The position numbers and the translations under genes were made by a program. From NCBI GenBank assembly GCA_050247155.1, contig JBFWUS010000007.1, forward strand, positions 1 to 64,000: a stretch of DNA of 64,000 nucleotides. The letters run 5' to 3'. The DNA is from Mesorhizobium_G sp050247155 (GTDB lineage: Bacteria; Pseudomonadota; Alphaproteobacteria; Rhizobiales; Rhizobiaceae). Positions 34,357 to 41,113 of this stretch are shown one piece after another. Below the pieces are notes generated by a model that saw only the letters and a list, made by a program, of their open reading frames with translations, was not told where the DNA came from and searched no databases. Position 1 is the first letter of the stretch. The number at the start of each line of letters is the position of its first letter.

Positions 34357-35472
34357 CTATGTCGCCGATGCGCCTGCTCCCGACAGGCTCACAGACCGAT
34401 GCTCGATCGCGGAGCGCTGCGCCGCCTGTCCCGTGGCCACTGCCCATAGGCCGTCGTCGAGGCTCACCTCCACCCGGCTCCTGCCGCACACGGCGTCGAC
34501 AAACTTCCTATGCTGGTAGAACGTCGATCCGTTGTGATCGCCGGCGGCGAGCAAATCAGGATCGACCGGGATGTCGAGGGCGCGAGGTCCGGGCGGATTG
34601 CGCGGGCTGATGATCACCTGCGGCGTCGGCGCTTCGCCCAGATGTGCCGGCCAGAACCGCCCCGGGCCGGGGACGAGACACTCGATCTTACCGGCTGGCC
34701 CGACGGCCGAGATTTCTTCCTGATAACGGCTGCCCTCGGCAAACATGGCGAGCTCGAGCATCGCGCGCGCGCCATTGGCGAAATCGATGAGCACGTAGCC
34801 GTGATCCCAGATGTCGGGCGTCTTTCCATCATAGCGCTCGTCCAGATGGTTCACTGCCTGCCCGGCGCTTGCCATAACCCGCACCGGGTCCGACTGCAGG
34901 ATCAACCGCATCAGGTCGAAGAAATGGCAGCATTTTTCAACGAAAGTGCCGCCGGTGTTGCGGTTGAAGCGATTCCAGTCTCCGACCTTCGAGAGGAATG
35001 GGAAACGATGCTCGCGGATCGTGAGCATGCGAATGCCGCCGGTGACCTTCTCCGCGTCGTTGATGAAAGCCGCGACCGGCGGCATGTAGCGATATTCCAT
35101 GGCGACCCAGACCAGCGGCAGCCTCTCGCCGATTGCTTTCAGCCGCGCCGCGTCGGCGATGTCGGTGAATAGCGGCTTTTCGACGAGAACCGGCAGGGGT
35201 CGCGTTGAAGAAATCTGCTCAAGCTGTTCGACATGACGAAAATTCGGGCTGGCGATCAGGACGCAGCCGACCTCCGGCATGGAAAGAAGCTCCCCAATCG
35301 AGGCGACGGGTTTCGCTTCGGACGCAAGCTCCAACGCGCGCGCGATCATGGCGGCGTCCGGCTCGAAGATGGCCGCGACATGAGCGTCGCCGAGCAGTTT
35401 GATGTTGCGAATGTGCTCCTGGCCCATCATGCCGCAGCCGATGATGCCGTAACCAAGAGAGGGGGCGGACAT
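34357..35472 (-). CDS. Gfo/Idh/MocA-family oxidoreductase
   Basis: A 371-residue NAD(P)-dependent dehydrogenase. N-terminal Rossmann motif YGIIGCGMMGQEHI (8-21), the family EKP motif (98-100), and the GGTFVEKCCHFFDLMRLI segment that holds the catalytic His/Asp area. Members act on inositols, sugars or sugar acids; the exact substrate cannot be told. I start at 35472, where AAAGGA lies upstream, and not at 35613, which would overlap the upstream gene. It lies 10 bp after a GntR regulator gene and is probably co-transcribed with it. Confidence 0.86.
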   Translation of the reverse strand: MSAPSLGYGIIGCGMMGQEHIRNIKLLGDAHVAAIFEPDAAMIARALELASEAKPVASIGELLSMPEVGCVLIASPNFRHVEQLEQISSTRPLPVLVEKPLFTDIADAARLKAIGERLPLVWVAMEYRYMPPVAAFINDAEKVTGGIRMLTIREHRFPFLSKVGDWNRFNRNTGGTFVEKCCHFFDLMRLILQSDPVRVMASAGQAVNHLDERYDGKTPDIWDHGYVLIDFANGARAMLELAMFAEGSRYQEEISAVGPAGKIECLVPGPGRFWPAHLGEAPTPQVIISPRNPPGPRALDIPVDPDLLAAGDHNGSTFYQHRKFVDAVCGRSRVEVSLDDGLWAVATGQAAQRSAIEHRSVSLSGAGASAT

Positions 35473-35482
35473 GGATTTCCTT

Positions 35483-36229
35483 TCAGCGGAATCGCGCGAC
35501 GTATCGCGCAAGTGCCGGATCGAACCAACTGCGTGAAAACTCTGCGCTGCGGTCATCGCCATCCCACGAGATGCGCTCGATGAAGCCTGCCGAAGCGCCG
35601 CCGGACAAGTCAAATGCCTGCGGTCTCCAGTCGGGCACCGGCGCGACGCCGACGCGATCCTCTATGCGGGCGATGGAGAAGCCGAGCGTGCTGCGATAAT
35701 GCAGATAAAGCGACTCCGAAATATCGCCGGCGTCGAGATGCTCGGCGCGATCACCGTCAAGCCAAATCTCCTCCAGCGCCGCAGCCACACCGTTGAGGCG
35801 GCGAATGCGGCGAATGCGATGCGCGTGTGTCGATGTTCCAAATGCCGGCAGATCACTGGGCTTGGCCGCGTGGTCAACAGACAGGATGTCGGCTGTCGGC
35901 AGACCGCCACCGCCGATCAACTCCAGCCGGAAGAACGCGTAGACACCGACGGCATCACTCTTGGCGCGGACATAATTGCCGGAGCCCTGGATGCGTTCGA
36001 GTAGCCCCTGTTCGGTGAGGTCGAGGAGTGCCCGTCTCAGGGTGCCGACCGCCACGCCCATCTCGCTCGCCATCTCGCGCTCCGGCGGCAGGCGAGCGCC
36101 ATTGGCGAGACGGCCTGAGCCGATCTCGCGGATCAGCAATTCGCTGATCTGCATGTGCACGGGCAGGGGACCGCGCGACTGAGTCGCCCGCTGCCCTTCG
36201 CCTGCACGCCTGAAATTCACGTCGACCAT
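35483..36229 (-). CDS. GntR-family regulator (HutC/UTRA type)
   Basis: A 248-residue regulator with an N-terminal winged helix (about 20-90; PVHMQISELLIREIGSGRLANG and LPPEREMASEMGVAVGTLRRALLDLTEQGLLERIQGSGNYV) and a C-terminal UTRA-like ligand domain (about 100-245; HRIRRIRRLNGVAAALEEIWLDG, YLHYRSTLGFSIARIEDRVGVAP). It is divergent from the flavin monooxygenase genes and upstream of the Gfo/Idh gene, so it may control both. A direct repeat at 36252-36270 in the shared gap is a candidate site. Confidence 0.9.
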   Translation of the reverse strand: MVDVNFRRAGEGQRATQSRGPLPVHMQISELLIREIGSGRLANGARLPPEREMASEMGVAVGTLRRALLDLTEQGLLERIQGSGNYVRAKSDAVGVYAFFRLELIGGGGLPTADILSVDHAAKPSDLPAFGTSTHAHRIRRIRRLNGVAAALEEIWLDGDRAEHLDAGDISESLYLHYRSTLGFSIARIEDRVGVAPVPDWRPQAFDLSGGASAGFIERISWDGDDRSAEFSRSWFDPALARYVARFR

Positions 36230-36251
36230 AGCCGCATCGGTAAATTGATGC

Positions 36252-36270
36252 AGTATTGATCTATAGTATT
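36252..36270. promoter_or_regulatory. AGTATT direct repeat in divergent promoter region
   Basis: Two AGTATT copies (36252-36257 and 36265-36270) are spaced 13 bp start to start in an A/T-rich 82-bp gap between the GntR and monooxygenase genes. GntR control through it is inference. Confidence 0.3.
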
Positions 36271-36311
36271 CTCGGTGTTAGGCAAGGGGCATTCTGAAGC
36301 TGGATCAGCCG

Positions 36312-37469
36312 ATGAGCATTGTACCCATCACGTCAGCCGATCTTGACGCTGCGGAAGTCGCGTGGTTCTCGGCGCTGTGCTCTGACGACTATCGTTTTCT
36401 GGGCGTCCCCGACGGAGCGTTGCGCTCAAGCTGGGAACATTGCTCCGACATCGTAAGACTGTCGGAGGAATTGGGCTTCCGCAACATCCTGTGCCCGTCC
36501 TCCTATCAAGTGGGGCAGGACACGCTGAGCTTTGTTGCGGGCTGTGCGACGATCACCTCGAAGATGAACCTGCTCGCGGCCGTCCGTTGCGGCGAGATGC
36601 AGCCGATCATGCTAGCGCGCACCATCGCCACGCTCGACCACATGCTGAAGGGGCGGCTCACCGTCAACATCATCTCGTCGGACTTCCCCGGCGAGACCGC
36701 CGATAGCGCTTACCGCTACCAACGCTCGCGTGAAGTCGTGCAGATCCTGCGCCAGGCGTGGGAGCGCGACACATTCGATTTCGAAGGGCAGATCTACAAT
36801 TTCAAGAACCTCACCACGGCGCCCGCAAAGCCCTATCAGCAGAACGGCGGCCCGCTGCTCTATTTTGGTGGCTATTCGCCTGACGCGCTGGAGCTCTGCG
36901 CCGAGCAATGCGACGTCTATCTGATGTGGCCTGCGAAGAAGGACGAGATCGCCGGCCATATGAAGGCCGTGCATGAGCGGGCGGCGCAACACGGGCGCAC
37001 TCTGGACTACGGTTTGCGCATCCACATGATCGTGCGCGACACCGAGGCCGAGGCGAAGGAATACGCACGCGAACTGGTGTCCAGGCTGGATGCGGATCAG
37101 GGCGCGGCGATCCGTTCGCGGGCGCTGGACGCCAAATCGCTGGGCGTTGCGCAGCAGGCGCGCAACCGCGACCTCGCCGACGACGAAGGCTATGTCGAGC
37201 CGCATCTGTGGACCGGCATCGGCCGCGCGCGCTCCGGCTGCGGTGCGGCCATTGTCGGGTCGGTCGATCAGGTGATGAGCCAGATCGAAGCCTACCGGAA
37301 GATGGGCATCCGCGCCTTCATCTTCTCGGGCTATCCGCATCTGGATGAATGCCGGCACTTCGGGACGAAGGTGCTGCCGCACCTGAAAACCTGCTCGCTG
37401 CCGGAAGCCTATGGCCGCGTGCCGGCATCGACCCCGGCTACGCCGCTGGGCGCTGGAGCCCGCACCTGA
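36312..37469 (+). CDS. LLM-class flavin monooxygenase (SsuD-like)
   Basis: A 385-residue luciferase-like monooxygenase, close to alkanesulfonate monooxygenase SsuD in length and pattern: LCPSSYQVGQDTLSFVAGC, LLAAVRCGEMQPIMLARTIATLDHMLKGRLTVNIIS, YQRSREVVQILRQAW and PLLYFGGYSPDALELCAEQCDVYLMW. It needs reduced FMN, which the flavin reductase encoded 20 bp downstream would supply. Sulfonates are the best-known substrates, but related enzymes cleave other compounds. No sulfonate transporter lies next to it; tauA is 26 kb away. The Shine-Dalgarno site is weak. Confidence 0.86.
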   Translation: MSIVPITSADLDAAEVAWFSALCSDDYRFLGVPDGALRSSWEHCSDIVRLSEELGFRNILCPSSYQVGQDTLSFVAGCATITSKMNLLAAVRCGEMQPIMLARTIATLDHMLKGRLTVNIISSDFPGETADSAYRYQRSREVVQILRQAWERDTFDFEGQIYNFKNLTTAPAKPYQQNGGPLLYFGGYSPDALELCAEQCDVYLMWPAKKDEIAGHMKAVHERAAQHGRTLDYGLRIHMIVRDTEAEAKEYARELVSRLDADQGAAIRSRALDAKSLGVAQQARNRDLADDEGYVEPHLWTGIGRARSGCGAAIVGSVDQVMSQIEAYRKMGIRAFIFSGYPHLDECRHFGTKVLPHLKTCSLPEAYGRVPASTPATPLGAGART

Positions 37470-37488
37470 TGCAGGAGGACACCCCGTG

Positions 37489-38019
37489 ATGTTGATGGAA
37501 TCCGGTGTAGCAAGCACGGCACAATGCAGGCCGGCGCCGTCGCAGCAGGATGACACTAAGCCGCTGCGCAACACTTTCGGGCGTTTTGCGACCGGCGTAA
37601 CCATCGTCACCGTCCAAACGCCGGATGGACCATTGGGCATTACGGCCAACAGTTTTTCGTCCGTGTCGCTCGATCCGCCACTGATCATGTGGAGCATTGC
37701 CAGGCACTCCAGCCGCTTCGCGCCATTTGCCGAAGCCGAGCATTTCGCCATTCACGTGCTGGCGCGCGAACAGGATCATCTCTGCTGGCGCTTCGCCAAA
37801 TCAGGGCGCGATTTCTCGGGCGTCGAATTGGCCTTCAATCCGGAAGGCGCGCCGTTGCTCCCCGGCGCCTTGGCGCGATTTGAATGCGAGATCGCCAGTC
37901 GCATCGATGCGGGCGACCACGTGATGCTGCTCGCGCGCGTGCAAAGGATGGCTGCGCGAGACGGCGAACCGATGGTGTTCTTTGGCGGTCATTATCGCCG
38001 GATTGCATCGGATGGTTGA
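37489..38019 (+). CDS. Flavin reductase (two-component monooxygenase partner)
   Basis: A 176-residue flavin reductase-like (HpaC/PheA2 split-barrel) protein: LRNTFGRFATGVTIVTVQTPDGPLGITANSFSSVSLDPPLIMWSI is the hallmark N-terminal part, with HYRRIASDG at the end. It would reduce FMN or FAD with NAD(P)H and hand it to the monooxygenase encoded just upstream. AGGAGG ends 10 nt before the chosen ATG; a GTG at 37486 and an ATG at 37495 are close alternatives. It is convergent with the LacI gene. Confidence 0.89.
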   Translation: MLMESGVASTAQCRPAPSQQDDTKPLRNTFGRFATGVTIVTVQTPDGPLGITANSFSSVSLDPPLIMWSIARHSSRFAPFAEAEHFAIHVLAREQDHLCWRFAKSGRDFSGVELAFNPEGAPLLPGALARFECEIASRIDAGDHVMLLARVQRMAARDGEPMVFFGGHYRRIASDG

Positions 38020-38046
38020 GCGCTGGCGCCAGGACCAGGGCAGACT

Positions 38047-39078
38047 TCAGGTCCTGGCCGGTGCAGTCGATTGCCGCACGACCAAGCGGCAGGCGAGTTC
38101 AACACGCCGGGGCAGCATGGGCCCGCCGCTCAAATGATCCAGAAGCAGGCTCAGCGCCTCCGATCCCATTTCGCGCATGGGAATATGCATGGCCGACAGC
38201 GGCGGCGAGCTGAATGCCGATTGCGGCAGGTCGTCCATGCCGATCACCGACACGTCGCCGGGAACGGAAACGCCTTTTTGTTCGAGCCCCATCATTGCGC
38301 CATAGGCAAGGCTGTCGCCGGCGGTAAGCACGGCGGTGAAGTCGAGCCCGCGCCGCTCGATGCGTCTGGCGACCTCCTTGGCAGCCAGCTCCGGCAGCCA
38401 GTCCTCAACCTCCACCACGAGATCATCGACCTCGCCGACACCCGCTGCGAGCAGTGCGTCGCGCCAGCCTTCGTAACGCCGCTGGATCGTGCGTCGGCCT
38501 CGCCTCAGCACGAACAGGATGCGGCGGTGGCCGAGTTCAAGCAGGTGACTGGCAGCAAATTGCGCCGCGGCTCGGTTGCAAGGCGTGACACTGGAATGGC
38601 GCATGGTGGGATCGTCGCCGTTGATGAGCACGATCGGCTTGGAGAAGCCTTCGGTCAGCGGCAACATGTCGTCTTCCAGCGTCAGAAACAGACATCCAGC
38701 CACCAACGGATCGGCCTCCGCTTCCCGCAGCAGAGCAAGTTCGTCTTCGCTGTTTGCCACCGGTCGCGTGGCGAGTTCGACACCAAGCACCCGCGCGCGA
38801 TCGTTCAGGCCGTCAAGGACGTGGAAGGTGAATTGCGCGCGCGAATTGTCGATGATCGCAGCGCTGCTGGCGGCCACCATGACCTTGCGCCCCACCACCG
38901 AGGTGGGGATGGCGTAGCTCAGGTTTCGAGCCGCCTCGATTATGTCGGCACGAAGCTGCCCGCGCACGCCCGCAGCGCCCGTCAGCGCGCGCGAGGCGGT
39001 GCTGACCGAGACGCCGCAACGCTGCGCGATTTCCTCGAGACGTACCCGCCGGTTCGGTTTGCCGCGCTTTCCGTCCAT
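38047..39078 (-). CDS. LacI-family repressor
   Basis: A 343-residue repressor. N-terminal helix-turn-helix VRLEEIAQRCGVSVSTASRALTG, hinge region LSYAIP, then a periplasmic-binding-protein-like effector domain (AARNLSY, GHRRILFVLRRGRR, VLTAGDSLAYGAMMGLEQKG, VSVIGMDDLPQSAFSSPPL, and a final RRVELACRLVVRQS). I use the ATG at 39078; an in-frame TTG lies 18 nt upstream. It is divergent from the GH105/kduI module and probably represses it, with a pectin-derived sugar acid as a likely inducer (inference). Confidence 0.91.
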   Translation of the reverse strand: MDGKRGKPNRRVRLEEIAQRCGVSVSTASRALTGAAGVRGQLRADIIEAARNLSYAIPTSVVGRKVMVAASSAAIIDNSRAQFTFHVLDGLNDRARVLGVELATRPVANSEDELALLREAEADPLVAGCLFLTLEDDMLPLTEGFSKPIVLINGDDPTMRHSSVTPCNRAAAQFAASHLLELGHRRILFVLRRGRRTIQRRYEGWRDALLAAGVGEVDDLVVEVEDWLPELAAKEVARRIERRGLDFTAVLTAGDSLAYGAMMGLEQKGVSVPGDVSVIGMDDLPQSAFSSPPLSAMHIPMREMGSEALSLLLDHLSGGPMLPRRVELACRLVVRQSTAPART

Positions 39079-39098
39079 CGCGCCCCCATTTCCCAATT

Positions 39099-39124
39099 CT
39101 GCAAAAAATTTTCAGATTGCGCAA
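39099..39124. promoter_or_regulatory. Candidate LacI-type operator
   Basis: CTGCAAAAAATTTTCAG (39099-39115) is a near-symmetric 17-mer, 6 of 8 pairs matching around its central A, and TTGCGCAA (39117-39124) is a perfect 8-bp palindrome directly next to it. Both lie 21-46 bp upstream of the repressor start and before the pectin-module genes. Size and symmetry fit LacI-family sites. Confidence 0.45.
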
Positions 39125-39182
39125 CGGGTGATGTGATGTGACGTTAGGCAAATGCGGGCGTGGAGGCGCCCCGGGAGGATTG

Positions 39183-40283
39183 ATGCCGTTTGTCGCAGAT
39201 CAGGTGGAGACGACGCTTGCCAGTCTTGTGAAGGGCATGACCGGTCTGCGCGCCGACGGCCGCTTCCACGAACCCAATCTTGATGGCACGCCTGGCGACT
39301 ATGTCAGCTTCGATAGCTGGGAATGGCCGCAAGGCGTCGGCCTCTACGGCCTCGTGAAGCTGTGGCAACAGACAGGCGATGCCTCTCTGCTGAAGACCGT
39401 CGAGGATTGGTATGACCGCCGGATCACCGCGGGGTTGCCGGCGATGAACGTGAATACGACGGCGCCGATGCTGGCGCTCAGCGAACTCTGGCGCGCAAAG
39501 CGTCAGCCGCGCTTTGCCGGCGTCCTGGCCGATTGGGCAAGGCGCGTTGTCACCACCATGCCCCGAACGCCGGAAGGCGGTTTTCAGCACAACGTCTCCG
39601 ACAGGATCAATGACGACGAATTGTGGGACGACACACTCTTCATGGTCGCGCTGTTCCTCGCCTCCTACGGTCAGGCGACGGGCGAGCGGCGTTATGTCGA
39701 TGAAGCCGAACGGCAGTTTCTCGTCCACGCGCGTTATCTCGCCGACACGAAGACGGGCCTCTGGTTCCATGGCTGGACATTTGCCGGGCGGCACAATTTC
39801 GCCCGGGCGCTGTGGGGGCGCGGCAATAGCTGGATCACCGTCGGCGTGCTCGACCTGGTGGATATGGCGGACCTCTCGCTCGCGGTGCGCGAATTTCTGC
39901 TTGGCGTGGTTGGTGCTCAGATCGACGCGCTGCTGAAGCTGCAGGCGCCGTCCGGCGCATGGCATACGCTGCTCGACGACCGGAACTCCTATGAGGAAAT
40001 ATCGGCCACCGCCGGGTTCGGTTATGGGCTGATGAAGGCTGCCCGGCTGGGGCTGGCCAGTGAAGAATGTCGCCAAGCAGGCTTGCGCGCGCTCGACGCC
40101 GTGATGCGCAACGTCACGCCGGACGGCGTTGTCGAGAATGTCTCCTACGGCACGCGCATGGGCCACGATTTGCAATTCTATCGCGATATCCCCATCCAGC
40201 CGACCGGTTACGGCCAGGCGCTGTCGATCCTGTGTCTCGCCGAAGGGCTAGAGACGCTGAAGGCGCGGAGGGCGGCGGCATGA
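39183..40283 (+). CDS. GH105/GH88-type unsaturated glucuronyl/rhamnogalacturonyl hydrolase
   Basis: A 366-residue (alpha/alpha)6-barrel hydrolase. Seen: SWEWPQGVGLYGLVKLWQQTGD, the NVSDRINDDELWDDTLFMV stretch with the candidate catalytic Asp, LWGRGNSWITVGVLDLVDM, and GFGYGLMKAARLG with TGYGQALSILCLAEGLE at the end. The family removes the unsaturated uronic acid from oligosaccharides left by pectate or rhamnogalacturonan lyases. No signal peptide, so it acts in the cytoplasm on imported oligosaccharides. GGGAGG precedes the ATG at 39183; a longer frame from 39138 is less likely. Its stop overlaps the kduI start (ATGA). Confidence 0.86.
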   Translation: MPFVADQVETTLASLVKGMTGLRADGRFHEPNLDGTPGDYVSFDSWEWPQGVGLYGLVKLWQQTGDASLLKTVEDWYDRRITAGLPAMNVNTTAPMLALSELWRAKRQPRFAGVLADWARRVVTTMPRTPEGGFQHNVSDRINDDELWDDTLFMVALFLASYGQATGERRYVDEAERQFLVHARYLADTKTGLWFHGWTFAGRHNFARALWGRGNSWITVGVLDLVDMADLSLAVREFLLGVVGAQIDALLKLQAPSGAWHTLLDDRNSYEEISATAGFGYGLMKAARLGLASEECRQAGLRALDAVMRNVTPDGVVENVSYGTRMGHDLQFYRDIPIQPTGYGQALSILCLAEGLETLKARRAAA

Positions 40284-41113
40284 TGCGCGTTCTCTACGGC
40301 GTCGGCCCGACCGACATTCCCAACATGGATACCGGCCGGCTGCGGTCCGAGTTTCTGGTCGAGGATCTGTTCGCGCCGGGCGAGATCAATTTCGTCTACA
40401 CCCATGTCGATCGAATGATCCTCGGTGGCGCGGTTCCGCTGGCCAAACCATTGTCGTTCGGCGACGGGGCGGATGTCGGCACCGGTCATTTCTTCACGGC
40501 CCGCGAGATGGGTGTCGCCAATCTCGGCGGGGCAGGCTCGGTGACGGTCGACGGCCGGCGTTTCGCCGTCGCCAACCGTGACATCGTCTATATCGGACGC
40601 GGCGCCAAAACGATCGAGCTTGCCAGCGACGATGCTGCAACGCCCGCTCGGTTCTACATGAACTCGGTTCCCGCCGGCGCCGACATCCCTCACCGCCTGA
40701 TCACGCGGGCCGAGGGCAAGCCTCTCGATCTTGGCGACGCCGTCCGCTCCAACAAGCGCCGTCTCGTGATGTATATTCACCCGGAAGTCGCGCCGTCCTG
40801 CCTGCTTCTGATGGGCATCACCGACCTCGCGCCGGGCAGCATCTGGAACACGATGCCGCCGCATCTGCATGAGCGGCGCATGGAGGCCTATTGTTACTTC
40901 GATCTGGCCGACGAAGACCGCGTCATCCACCTGATGGGGCGACCCGACCAGACGCGCAGCCTCATCGTCGCCAACGGGAACGCCGTGCTGTCTCCCGCAT
41001 GGTCGATCCATATGGGCGCGGGCTCCGGGCCTTATGCGTTTGTCTGGGGCATGACCGGCGAGAACCAGGCCTACAACGACGTCGCGCCTGTCGCGCTCAA
41101 GGATCTGAAATGA
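40280..41113 (+). CDS. kduI: 5-keto-4-deoxyuronate isomerase
   Basis: A 277-residue cupin-type isomerase that converts 5-keto-4-deoxyuronate to 2,5-diketo-3-deoxygluconate in pectin breakdown. Seen: PNMDTGRLRSEFLVEDLF, YTHVDRMILGGAVP, and the zinc-site stretch NTMPPHLHERRMEAYCYFDL with its His, His and Glu, then a distal His in SIHMGAGSGPYAFVWGM. Length and order match KduI (about 278). It starts within the stop of the GH105 gene and itself overlaps the next gene by 4 nt (ATGA), so three genes are translated as a coupled block. Confidence 0.94.
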   Translation: MMRVLYGVGPTDIPNMDTGRLRSEFLVEDLFAPGEINFVYTHVDRMILGGAVPLAKPLSFGDGADVGTGHFFTAREMGVANLGGAGSVTVDGRRFAVANRDIVYIGRGAKTIELASDDAATPARFYMNSVPAGADIPHRLITRAEGKPLDLGDAVRSNKRRLVMYIHPEVAPSCLLLMGITDLAPGSIWNTMPPHLHERRMEAYCYFDLADEDRVIHLMGRPDQTRSLIVANGNAVLSPAWSIHMGAGSGPYAFVWGMTGENQAYNDVAPVALKDLK

